Part shown: piece after piece, positions 5,914 to 12,112 of the stretch | Layout of the letters: every line of letters starts with the position of its first letter | Position numbering within the stretch: position 1 is the first letter of the stretch | Origin: Kineosporiaceae bacterium | Lineage (GTDB): Bacteria; Actinomycetota; Actinomycetes; Actinomycetales; Angustibacteraceae | Direction of reading: 5' to 3' | Length of the DNA: 18,479 nt | NCBI GenBank assembly: GCA_027345905.1 | Contig: DAIETC010000154.1 | Span: 1-18,479 of the forward strand | The notes under the pieces: model-generated | What the model saw: the letters and a program-made list of their open reading frames with translations, nothing else | Database searches by the model: none | Told to the model about the DNA's origin: nothing | Translations under genes and position numbers: made by a program

Positions 5914-7065
5914 TCAGGTCGGGCGGTTGCTGGCGGTCCGGTGCGTCGGGCGGACGGCGCTGGTCCAGCCCGCGACATCCTGGGGCTGACGCGGGCCGGG
6001 GCCGACGTACCGGGCCGAGGGCCGCAGGAGGCGCCCAGTGCGCTTTTGCTCCAGGATGTGCGCCGACCACCCGGCCGTGCGGGCACAGGTGAACATCGGC
6101 GCGAACATGGCGGGTGGCACCTGCGCGAAGTCCAAGATCATGGCCGCCCAGAACTCCACGTTCGTCGCCAGCACCCGGTCTGGGCGTCTGGCGTGCAGCT
6201 CGGCCAAGGCCGCCTGCTCCAGGCCCGCCGCCACCTCGAACCGGGGTGCGCCGAGACGCTGGGCGGTGGCGCGCAGCACGCGCGCCCGCGGGTCCTGCGC
6301 GCGGTAGACGCGATGCCCGAACCCCATGAGCCGCTCGCCGCGGTCGAGCACCCCCCGCACATACGCGGCGGGGTCGCCACAGTCCTCGACCGCTTCGATC
6401 ATGTGCAGCACTCGCGCCGGCGCGCCACCGTGCAGCGGGCCGCTCATCGCCCCCACCGCCCCGGACAGGCAGGCGGCCACGTCGGCGCCGGTCGAGGCGA
6501 TGACCCGGGCGGTGAAGGTCGAGGCGTTCATCCCGTGCTCTGCCGCGGACACCCAGTAGGCGTCCACCGCCTCGACATGGCGGGGATCGGGCTCACCGCG
6601 CCAGCGGATCATGAAGCGCTCGACCACCGTGCTCGCCTTGTCGACCTCACGCTGGGGCACCATCGGCTGGTCCTGCCCGCGCGCGGACTGCGCGATGAAG
6701 CTCAACGCCATCACCGAGGCCCGGGCCAGGTCGGCCCGGGCGGTCTTGGCATCGATATCCAGCAGCGGGCGAAAGCCCCAGATCGGTGCGAGCTGGGCCA
6801 GAGCGCTCTGCACGTCGACGCGGACATCGCCGGTGTGCACGGGCAGCGGGAACGGCTCGGCGGGCGGCAGGCCAGGGTTGAACTTGTTGTCGACCAGCAG
6901 GCCCCACACGTTGCCGAACGAGACGTGACCGACCAGGTCGGTGATGTCGACGCCGCGGTAGCGCAGCGAGCCGCCGTCTCGATCTGGCTCGGCGATGGTG
7001 GTCTCGAAGGCGATGACCCCTTCCAGGCCTGGCCGGAAGGCTGGGTCGGGGGGCGCGTGCGTCAT
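5914..7065 (-). CDS. citA: citrate synthase, short type (citrate synthase 2)
   Basis: A 383-residue citrate synthase, which condenses oxaloacetate with acetyl-CoA. The length and the N-terminus (GLEGVIAFETTIAEPD, then RYRGVDI) match the short Gram-positive/actinobacterial 'citrate synthase 2' rather than the long hexameric enzyme. The catalytic triad is visible: His212 in GPLHGGAP, His251 in MGFGHRVYRAQDPRA and Asp312 in AAMILDFAQVP. The CoA/active-site segment FAPMFTCARTAGWSAHILEQ follows, then the arginine-bearing RPSARYVGP. The last 25 or so residues (APQ-like, Ser/Thr/Arg-rich) are a slightly extended tail. ATG 7065-7063 is chosen because GAGGAG lies about five nt upstream; the frame stays open a further 28 codons without such support. 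It diverges from pdxH across 110 nt and is followed by serC. Confidence 0.94.
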   Translation of the reverse strand: MTHAPPDPAFRPGLEGVIAFETTIAEPDRDGGSLRYRGVDITDLVGHVSFGNVWGLLVDNKFNPGLPPAEPFPLPVHTGDVRVDVQSALAQLAPIWGFRPLLDIDAKTARADLARASVMALSFIAQSARGQDQPMVPQREVDKASTVVERFMIRWRGEPDPRHVEAVDAYWVSAAEHGMNASTFTARVIASTGADVAACLSGAVGAMSGPLHGGAPARVLHMIEAVEDCGDPAAYVRGVLDRGERLMGFGHRVYRAQDPRARVLRATAQRLGAPRFEVAAGLEQAALAELHARRPDRVLATNVEFWAAMILDFAQVPPAMFAPMFTCARTAGWSAHILEQKRTGRLLRPSARYVGPGPRQPQDVAGWTSAVRPTHRTASNRPT

Positions 7066-7163
7066 GGCGCTCCTCTGTCGAGGGTCGAGTGCCCGGTTCG
7101 AATGCCGGCGGCACGGCGATGCTGCACCGCACCGGGGCCAAGTGTGCACGTTCCCGGGCGCAC

Positions 7164-7169
7164 TACATT
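7164..7169 (+). promoter_or_regulatory. -10 element of pdxH, leaderless geometry
   Basis: TACATT fits TAnnnT and lies six nt before GTG 7176, so transcription probably starts at or next to the start codon. There is no Shine-Dalgarno between them. The -35 region is not obvious. Confidence 0.5.
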
Positions 7170-7175
7170 CTTCGG

Positions 7176-7859
7176 GTGAGCGAGTTGCCCATCATCGACC
7201 CGACCGTGCGGCGCACATACGCCGGCACCGGGCTCGCGGACGACGTCACGGGGGCACCGTTGCCGCTGCTTCGCCTGTGGTGGGCCCAGGCCGTCGACGA
7301 CGAGCGGATCGCCGAGCCCGACGCCATGGTGGTGGCCACGGTTGACGAGGCCGGCAACCCGGACGCGCGAACCGTACTACTGAAGCAGTTGACTCCGGCC
7401 GGCTTCACGTTCTTCACCAATACCGACTCGACCAAGGGACGCCAGCTGCGGCGCACGCCGTACGCCGCCCTGGTGCTGCTGTGGCACCCGATGCATCGCC
7501 AGGTGCGGGTGCGCGGGCCCGTCACCCAGGTGGCTCGCGAGGAGGCGGCGGCCTACTTCGCCACCCGGCCACGAGACTCACAGGTGGCCTCCGCCGCCTC
7601 CCAGCAGTCCCGGCCGGTCGCCTCACGGGCGCAGCTCGAACGAGCCGTCGCCGCCGAGCAGGCCCGCTGGCCCGACACCGGGTCGCCGACCGACGTCCCG
7701 TTGCCGCCCTCCTGGGGGGGCTATCGCCTGCAGCCGGACGAGGTGGAGCTGTGGGCGGGGCGGCCCTCGCGCCTGCACGACCGGATCCTGTTCAGGCGCG
7801 CCGGCACCGGCGATCTGGACGACGCGTCGGCCTGGACGGTGACCCGCCTTCAGCCGTGA
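7176..7859 (+). CDS. pdxH: pyridoxamine/pyridoxine 5'-phosphate oxidase
   Basis: A 227-residue FMN enzyme that oxidises pyridoxine or pyridoxamine phosphate to pyridoxal phosphate using oxygen, for B6 synthesis or salvage. The family signatures run in order: LPLLRLWWAQAV, a substrate/FMN segment PDARTVLLKQL, FFTNTDSTKGRQL, QVRVRGPVTQVA, SAASQQSRPVASRAQLE, and the C-terminal PPSWGGYRLQPDEVELWAG with RLHDRILF. The start GTG 7176 gives the usual length. The open frame extends 29 codons further upstream into the intergenic region but that extension is unlike the family and would include the -10. The gene diverges from the citrate synthase and ends 13 nt from the convergent rskA stop. SerC, a PLP enzyme, lies just beyond the citrate synthase gene. 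Confidence 0.95.
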   Translation: MSELPIIDPTVRRTYAGTGLADDVTGAPLPLLRLWWAQAVDDERIAEPDAMVVATVDEAGNPDARTVLLKQLTPAGFTFFTNTDSTKGRQLRRTPYAALVLLWHPMHRQVRVRGPVTQVAREEAAAYFATRPRDSQVASAASQQSRPVASRAQLERAVAAEQARWPDTGSPTDVPLPPSWGGYRLQPDEVELWAGRPSRLHDRILFRRAGTGDLDDASAWTVTRLQP

Positions 7860-7872
7860 GCGCCACGGTCCC

Positions 7873-8601
7873 TTACGCCAGGTCCAGCTGGATGATCGGG
7901 GCCGTGGTGGGCTGGCGCGAACCGCCGGCTGGTTCGACGGTGACGCCGAGGCGCAGACCCGGTTTGACGTCGTGCGCAACGATCGCCGTGCCAGGGTTCA
8001 GCAGGCCGACCGAACGCGGAAGGCCGTCACCGAGCACCCAGAGCTGCAACGCGTGGCCGGCGCCGACGTCCGGCAGCGTCTGGCCGACGAACACCGCGCT
8101 GCCCTTGGACGCCGACATGATGACCCGCGCGCTGCTCCCCTGCGCGCCGGTGGCGCTCACCGTGCGCGCGTCGGGCGCGGCCAGCACTGAGGCCACCTCG
8201 CTTGCGGCTTGCTGCATCGACTGGGCCCGCTGCTGCTCGCGCAGGGCCAGCCCCCCCAGGCTGCCGGCCAGCACCACGAGCGCTGCCGCGACCGCAAGCC
8301 ACATGCGTGCGCTCGTGGGGTTTCCGCGGCGCAGCGTGCCCGCGGTGTCCGCGCGGGGGGTGGTCAACGGCGGCTCCTGACGGGTGCTGCGCACCTGGGC
8401 CATCAGGCGGCGGCGAAACTGCTCGTCAGGCGCGGCGGCCACGGCCAGCCCGAGCATGGCACCGGTCGCCCGCAGTCCGGCGACCTCCTGCGTGCACGAC
8501 TCGCAGCCGGCCAGGTGCGCCACGAAGGCGGCCCGCTCGCCAGGCTCGAGCGCGTCGATGGCGTAGGCGCCGGTCAGCGTGTGCAAGTCCAGGCCGTTCA
8601 T
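7873..8601 (-). CDS. rskA: anti-sigma factor, RskA family
   Basis: A 242-residue single-span membrane anti-sigma factor. The cytoplasmic N-terminus carries a zinc-binding anti-sigma domain with His29, Cys33 and Cys36 in HLAGCESC, preceded by the typical HTLTGAYAIDALEPGER. One transmembrane helix follows at about 100-120 (MWLAVAAALVVLAGSLGGLA). The extracytoplasmic part contains the RskA C-terminal domain, seen as SASKGSAVFVGQTLPDVGAGHALQLWVLG-type sequence around residues 160-200 and the ending LGVTVEPAGGS. In this family the protein holds SigK at the membrane until it is proteolysed. The ATG overlaps the sigma factor TGA by 4 nt, the usual sigma then anti-sigma order, and ensures coupled translation. 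Unlike mycobacterial RskA it retains the full zinc motif. Confidence 0.92.
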   Translation of the reverse strand: MNGLDLHTLTGAYAIDALEPGERAAFVAHLAGCESCTQEVAGLRATGAMLGLAVAAAPDEQFRRRLMAQVRSTRQEPPLTTPRADTAGTLRRGNPTSARMWLAVAAALVVLAGSLGGLALREQQRAQSMQQAASEVASVLAAPDARTVSATGAQGSSARVIMSASKGSAVFVGQTLPDVGAGHALQLWVLGDGLPRSVGLLNPGTAIVAHDVKPGLRLGVTVEPAGGSRQPTTAPIIQLDLA

Positions 8602-9212
8602 GCGCTCACCCCCAGGCAGTCGCGCAACCGGATCAAACCGTCCCGCAGCCGAGTCTTGACGGTGCCAAGAGGTACGTCCAGCAACTCACCCACCTCCTTG
8701 TAGGTGTAGCCGCCGTAGTAGGCGAGCTGCACGGCCTCGCGCTGCAGCCCGGTGAGCCCCCCGAGGCAACGGCGTACGGCCTGCTGTTCAAGGCGCAGCT
8801 CGACACTCTCGTAGACCTCGTCGAACTCCCGTCCCAGGTCGCGACGGCCGACGCGCTGGTCGCGGTCGCTGGACGCCTGCGCCGATCGCACCCGGTCGAC
8901 GGCGCGGGCGTGCGCCATCGTCATGACCCAGGACGTCACGCTGCCGCGGGCGGGATCGAAGCGGGCGGCCGTGCGCCACACCTCGAGCAGTACCTCTTGG
9001 GCCACCTCCTCGGACTGAGCCGGGTCGCGCAGCACGCGGCGGACCAGGCCGAGCACCGCTGGCCCCACCCGCTCGTACAACGACTCGAAGGCGGCCTCGT
9101 CGCCCAGAGCCACACGGCGCACCAAGTCCTCCAGGGCCCGCTGTTCCAGGCTCGGGCTGGTGGCGCTGGGGGCGTCCTTGACCAGGCCCAGACGTCTCTG
9201 GCTGGCGGCCAC
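8598..9212 (-). CDS. sigK: ECF sigma factor, SigK-like
   Basis: A 204-residue ECF sigma factor. Region 2 spans about 28-110 (LVRRVALGDEAAFESLYERV, then EEVAQEVLLEVWRTAARFDP, then SVTSWVMTMAHARAVDRVR). Region 4 spans about 148-200 (LTGLQREAVQLAYYGGYTYK followed by EVGELLDVPLGTVKTRLRDGL, a helix-turn-helix). The YYGGYTYKEVGELLDVPLG pattern is typical of the SigK/SigL-type group paired with RskA proteins. GTG 9212-9210 is chosen as start because a GAGGGGG ribosome binding site lies 4-5 nt upstream; 35 further open codons upstream lack support. It directs transcription of a small regulon when released from RskA. Its 5' end faces ideR across a 216-nt intergenic region. Confidence 0.92.
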   Translation of the reverse strand: MAASQRRLGLVKDAPSATSPSLEQRALEDLVRRVALGDEAAFESLYERVGPAVLGLVRRVLRDPAQSEEVAQEVLLEVWRTAARFDPARGSVTSWVMTMAHARAVDRVRSAQASSDRDQRVGRRDLGREFDEVYESVELRLEQQAVRRCLGGLTGLQREAVQLAYYGGYTYKEVGELLDVPLGTVKTRLRDGLIRLRDCLGVSA

Positions 9213-9363
9213 AAGTCCCCCTCTCGAGCGTCGGGTCACGGCGGCGCTTGGTTCACGATGGCGCTCCCCCCGTCTTCGCAGCCGGCGCCCGCGCGGATTG
9301 CCCGAGTGCGCCGGCATACGCGTCGATTGTGTCGCCTGCCGGTGCGGACCGCCGCTTCGGCAG

Positions 9364-9393
9364 GTGACCCCCCGGCCAGCGACCGCGTAGGCT
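9364..9393 (+). promoter_or_regulatory. candidate ideR promoter
   Basis: GTGACC (9364-9369) and TAGGCT (9388-9393) are separated by 18 nt and precede ideR, with a GAGAGGGG ribosome binding site at about 9411-9418. Both hexamers fit actinobacterial housekeeping promoters moderately. The rest of the 9213-9428 interval shows no further clear element. Confidence 0.4.
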
Positions 9394-9428
9394 CGCCCGC
9401 ACAGCGATCAGAGAGGGGACTTGCGCAG

Positions 9429-10121
9429 GTGAGCGACCTGATCGACACCACCGAGATGTACCTGCGCACCATCTTCGAGCTGGAGGAAGAGGGCATCGTC
9501 CCGCTGCGCGCCCGGATCGCCGAACGGCTGAACCACAGCGGGCCCACCGTGTCGCAGACCGTTGCCCGGATGGAGCGGGCCGGGTTGCTGGTGGTCAGTG
9601 GTGACCGCCACCTCGAGCTCACGGCGGACGGGCGCAGCAAGGCGACCCGGGTCATGCGCAAGCACCGGCTCGCCGAGCGCCTGCTCATCGACGTCATCGG
9701 CCTGGAGTGGAAGTACGTCCACGAGGAGGCCTGCCGGTGGGAGCACGTCATGAGCGAGCGGGTCGAGCTGCGGCTGCTGGACATCCTGGGCAGGCCGACG
9801 CAGTCGCCGTACGGCAACCCGATCCCCGGGCTGGACGAGCTGGGCGTCACCGACGTCGGTGAGCAGTTCCTCGACGGGCTGCACCGGCTGACCGAGGTCG
9901 CCGCCGAGACCGGGTGCTGGGTGACCGTTCGCCGCATCGGCGAACCCGCCCAGGACAACCCGCAGATGCTGGCCGAGCTGGATGCCGCGGGTCTGCGCCC
10001 GGGCAGCAGTGTGTCCGTACGGCGGGTCGCAGGTGCCCTGACCGTCGCCAGCTCAGTCGCACCCGAGATGCACGTGGTCGACGCAGTCGCCGACCACGTG
10101 TTCGTCGCGCTCGCCGAGTAG
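9429..10121 (+). CDS. ideR: iron-dependent repressor, DtxR/IdeR family
   Basis: A 230-residue metal-sensing repressor, the same length as mycobacterial IdeR. Order: N-terminal winged helix-turn-helix (IDTTEMYLRTIFELEEEG, then PLRARIAERLNHSGPTVSQT with the recognition helix VSQTVARMERAGLL), dimerisation and metal domain, and a C-terminal SH3-like FeoA domain from about residue 150. All expected ligands are present at the classical DtxR numbering: Met10, Cys102, Glu105, His106 (primary site) and His79, Glu83, His98 (ancillary site), in RKHRLAERLL and VHEEACRWEHVM. It therefore should bind Fe(II) and repress iron uptake and siderophore genes. The start GTG 9429 gives exactly this numbering. The open frame extends far upstream across the sigK region, but that part is not coding. 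It diverges from sigK and is followed by the riboswitch leader of the NlpC/P60 gene. Confidence 0.95.
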   Translation: MSDLIDTTEMYLRTIFELEEEGIVPLRARIAERLNHSGPTVSQTVARMERAGLLVVSGDRHLELTADGRSKATRVMRKHRLAERLLIDVIGLEWKYVHEEACRWEHVMSERVELRLLDILGRPTQSPYGNPIPGLDELGVTDVGEQFLDGLHRLTEVAAETGCWVTVRRIGEPAQDNPQMLAELDAAGLRPGSSVSVRRVAGALTVASSVAPEMHVVDAVADHVFVALAE

Positions 10122-10142
10122 GCGCCGGGCTGTGGGGGGTCG

Positions 10143-10172
10143 GTGACAACGCCCCTAGCGGGACGGTAGGTT
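10143..10172 (+). promoter_or_regulatory. candidate promoter of the riboswitch-NlpC transcript
   Basis: GTGACA (10143-10148) and TAGGTT (10167-10172) are 18 nt apart, close to the -35/-10 consensus. They lie about 40 nt before the first riboswitch stem. This is 21 nt after the ideR stop, so the hydrolase has its own start rather than depending on ideR. Confidence 0.55.
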
Positions 10173-10180
10173 GTGCGCAC

Positions 10181-10201
10181 CTGCCCACGAACTGTGGGCA
10201 G
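10181..10201 (+). other. perfect 8-bp hairpin at the 5' end of the riboswitch transcript
   Basis: CTGCCCAC (10181-10188) pairs fully with GTGGGCAG (10194-10201) around a 5-nt loop. If transcription starts near 10180, this is the first structure in the RNA, 11 nt before the riboswitch closing stem. It has no U-tract. It could stabilise the 5' end or be a pause element. Confidence 0.5.
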
Positions 10202-10212
10202 TCCCTTGTGCG

Positions 10213-10398
10213 GACGCCGAACTCTGCCACCGCTCGCGAGGGACCGTTTCGACACCGTCTGGCAGAGGCGGGGGACCCACGTGTTGGGTGTCGTGGCCAT
10301 GAGCCGCGACTCCCTTGGGGTGAAGTCTGTGCGCGCCGCACGTTCGCACAGGCCGGGTGATCTCCCACCCGAACCCGACAGCTCACCTCGAAGGCGTC
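10213..10398 (+). ncRNA. c-di-AMP (ydaO/yuaA-type) riboswitch
   Basis: The leader carries the conserved blocks of the ydaO class: GACGCCGAACTCTGCCACCG at the 5' side, GGCGGGGGACCCACG in the middle, TTGGGGTGAAG, then CCCGAACCCGACAGCTCACC and TCGAAGGCGTC at the 3' side. The outer stem pairs GACGCC (10213-10218) with GGCGTC (10393-10398). An inner stem pairs CTCTGCC (10222-10228) with GGCAGAG. In actinobacteria this class senses cyclic di-AMP and precedes cell-wall hydrolase and Rpf genes, which matches the NlpC/P60 gene here. No intrinsic terminator follows. The ribosome binding site GGAGAGG starts directly after the closing stem, so translational control is likely. Assignment is by motif recognition, not by a covariance search. 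Confidence 0.88.
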
Positions 10399-10413
10399 GG
10401 AGAGGCCACTATT

Positions 10414-11331
10414 TTGACGTCCCGCCGCCCAGGTCGCCACCGCGACGTACCCCCCGCTACGACATCGACCGCGGTGACACCGCGCCAGTTCGCGCAGGCG
10501 ATCCTGCCCCAGCTCGCGTCCGGCGCCCGGGCGTCCGGTGGTCCCGTCGCCAAGGCAGGCGCCGTACTGGCGGTGTCCGGTGGCCTGGTGGCCTCCCTCG
10601 GCATGCAGTCCCAGTCGGTTGCCATGACCACTGTCCCGGCCTCGTCCAGGTCTGCGACCGCCGGCGCGAGCGACCCGACGGCCATCGCCGCGTCGTCGGC
10701 CGGTTGGTTCACCACGCGCGGCGCCTCGGGGCTACCGCAGGCCCTGGTCCTGCCGCCGGTCGTCGAGCCGGCGCCCCCGCATGTCGGCCAGAGCGTGGTC
10801 GCCGAGCGGACCGCACCCAAGAAGACTGCAGCGCGGCTTGCGACCCCGCCGGCGCGCACCATCCGCCCGTTCACCAGCGTGTCCCGCTCCTCGACGCGGG
10901 TGTCGATGACGAGCGCATCGGGCAGCAGCGCCTCGGACAGTACGGCTCGCTCCGTTGCTCCGGTCTCGATTCGCGCGGGCGCGCCTGGATCGCCGCAGTT
11001 CGGTGCGGCCGTGCTGGCCATCGCCGCCCGCTACGCGGGAATCGCCTACCGCTACGGCGGCACGACGCCTGCTGGGTTCGACTGCTCCGGTTTTACCCGT
11101 TACGTGTTCGCGCAGGTGGGCATCGACCTGCCACGCACCAGCGACGGGCAGCGCGCCGCGACCACGCGCATCTCTCGCAGTGCGGCCGTGGCGGGCGACC
11201 TGGTGTTCATGCCCGGTCACGTGGGCATCTACGCCGGCAACGGGATGATGTGGGACTCACCACGATCCGGTGAGGTCATCGCGCTGCGACCGGTCTACTC
11301 CAGCTCGGCGACCTACGGGCGGGTCGGCTGA
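10414..11331 (+). CDS. secreted NlpC/P60 cell-wall endopeptidase
   Basis: A 305-residue exported peptidoglycan hydrolase. The first 45 residues are basic and polar, followed by a hydrophobic export segment (AKAGAVLAVSGGLVASLG, about 47-64). Then comes a Ser/Thr/Ala/Pro-rich linker of some 130 residues that probably spans the wall, and a C-terminal NlpC/P60 domain from about residue 195. Catalytic Cys224 is in FDCSGFTRYVF and His269 in PGHVGIYAG. The third polar position, usually His, reads Asp281 in MMWDSPRSG, a variant I associate with this actinobacterial subgroup. Such enzymes cut D-Glu/mDAP bonds in stem peptides. The start is taken as TTG 10414 because GGAGAGG (10399-10405) lies eight nt upstream. 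An earlier open stretch falls inside the riboswitch and is not coding. Expression should respond to c-di-AMP. Confidence 0.9.
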   Translation: MTSRRPGRHRDVPPATTSTAVTPRQFAQAILPQLASGARASGGPVAKAGAVLAVSGGLVASLGMQSQSVAMTTVPASSRSATAGASDPTAIAASSAGWFTTRGASGLPQALVLPPVVEPAPPHVGQSVVAERTAPKKTAARLATPPARTIRPFTSVSRSSTRVSMTSASGSSASDSTARSVAPVSIRAGAPGSPQFGAAVLAIAARYAGIAYRYGGTTPAGFDCSGFTRYVFAQVGIDLPRTSDGQRAATTRISRSAAVAGDLVFMPGHVGIYAGNGMMWDSPRSGEVIALRPVYSSSATYGRVG

Positions 11332-11372
11332 GGCCGTCCGGCGTGATTGATTCGCCGTACTCGCGTGAATTC

Positions 11373-11388
11373 AGGGCGCTCGCGCCCT
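11373..11388 (+). terminator. hairpin between NlpC/P60 and HNH genes
   Basis: AGGGCG-CTCG-CGCCCT is a perfect 6-bp GC-rich hairpin with a tetraloop, 42 nt after the hydrolase stop. No U-tract follows. TAGGCT (11388-11393) overlaps its right end and could be the -10 of the HNH gene, so the element may be a terminator, an operator or both. Confidence 0.4.
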
Positions 11389-11479
11389 AGGCTGACCCTG
11401 GTCCGTCACACCGGGCGGGCCTGGGCGTCGCCGTGTCCCGCATGCCAGCAGGGCCCGTCGGCGAGGAAGGGGCCACGCC

Positions 11480-11974
11480 GTGCGGACGCTGGTTCTAAAT
11501 GCCGGGTACGAGCCGCTGTCGGTCGTCTCGTTTCGCCGTGCCGTCGTGCTGGTGCTCTCCGGCAAGGCCACCGTGCTCGCCGAGACCGGGCAGCCGTTGC
11601 GCAGCGCCGAGCTCGAGCTGGGCACTCCGTCGGTGATCTTGCTCGTGCGTTACGTCCGCGCCCCCCGGCGCCGGGTGGCCGCGGTGAGCCGACGGGGCGT
11701 CCTGAGCCGAGACGGGCACCGGTGCGCATACTGCGGGTCGCTTGCCTCGACCATCGACCACATCGTTCCCCGCTCTCGAGGCGGGGACGACACGTGGTTG
11801 AACCTGGTCGCCTGCTGCCTGCGGTGCAACGGGGTCAAGGGCGACCGGACGCCCGGCGAGATGGGGTGGCGGCTTCGGGTCCGCCCGCACGCGCCCGGCG
11901 GTCCGGGCTGGGTCCTGCGCGGCGCCGAGGCACTCGACCCCCGCTGGGAGGAGTTCCTCGGGGCGGCAGCGTGA
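11480..11974 (+). CDS. HNH endonuclease family protein
   Basis: A 164-residue HNH nuclease of the small actinobacterial type that begins VRTLVLNAGYEPLSVVSFRR. That N-terminal half (about 1-65) is a conserved but functionally unclear segment. The C-terminal half contains the beta-beta-alpha metal nuclease: zinc pair Cys82/Cys85 in RCAYCG, the catalytic Asp93-His94 in TIDHIVPRSRGG, Asn108 in WLNLV, and the second zinc pair Cys113/Cys116 in CLRCNGVKG. All key residues are present. GTG 11480 is supported by GGAAGGGG about 10 nt upstream. These genes are common core genes in actinobacteria and usually not part of a phage or restriction locus; their cellular role is not well defined. The stop codon falls inside an 18-bp tandem duplication. 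Confidence 0.92.
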   Translation: MRTLVLNAGYEPLSVVSFRRAVVLVLSGKATVLAETGQPLRSAELELGTPSVILLVRYVRAPRRRVAAVSRRGVLSRDGHRCAYCGSLASTIDHIVPRSRGGDDTWLNLVACCLRCNGVKGDRTPGEMGWRLRVRPHAPGGPGWVLRGAEALDPRWEEFLGAAA

Positions 11975-12006
11975 GTCGGCGTGGCAGCGTGAGTCGGCGT
12001 GGCAGC
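11971..12006 (+). repeat. two tandem copies of an 18-bp unit at the HNH stop codon
   Basis: GTGAGTCGGCGTGGCAGC occurs at 11971-11988 and again, identically, at 11989-12006. The last six bases of the unit (GGCAGC) also precede the first copy (11965-11970). The first copy contains the HNH stop TGA (11972-11974). It looks like a recent slippage duplication. Confidence 0.9.
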
Positions 12007-12060
12007 GCAAAGGCGCCGGGGGCGTCGGCGAATCCGTAACCCAACTGTGACCCGCCGGTC

Positions 12061-12073
12061 AGCGCCAGGCGCT
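12061..12073. promoter_or_regulatory. 6+6 bp palindrome upstream of the permease gene
   Basis: AGCGCC-A-GGCGCT is a perfect palindrome with a one-base centre, 40 nt before the permease start. A TAGCGT hexamer (12073-12078) beginning at its last base could be a -10, although no properly spaced -35 was found. It may be an operator; nothing identifies the regulator. Confidence 0.35.
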
Positions 12074-12112
12074 AGCGTGCGCGGTCGTCCCCTCTGACGA
12101 AAGCAGGCCCGT

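Noticed and set aside
7090..7115. tRNA T-arm-like sequence (CCGGTTCGAATGCCGG) between the citrate synthase and pdxH genes
   Set aside because: No acceptor, D- or anticodon stems can be built around it, and the stem is imperfect; probably chance.
5422..7179. 585-codon open frame on the plus strand over serC and the citrate synthase
   Set aside because: Antisense shadow; Arg/Gly/His-rich with no motif, while the minus strand encodes two fully recognisable enzymes.
9382..9400. IdeR-box-like TAGGCT upstream of ideR, and similarly at 11388 before the HNH gene
   Set aside because: Only the core six bases match the 19-bp iron-box consensus; the flanks do not. A plain -10 hexamer explains them better.
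8202..9428. Upstream extension of the ideR frame by about 400 codons
   Set aside because: It lies antisense to rskA and sigK and has no motif. Starting at GTG 9429 reproduces the classical DtxR residue numbering exactly.
10173..11273. 366-codon open frame on plus over the riboswitch and NlpC/P60 region
   Set aside because: Different frame from the hydrolase, Arg/Pro-rich, covers a structured RNA and shows no domain.
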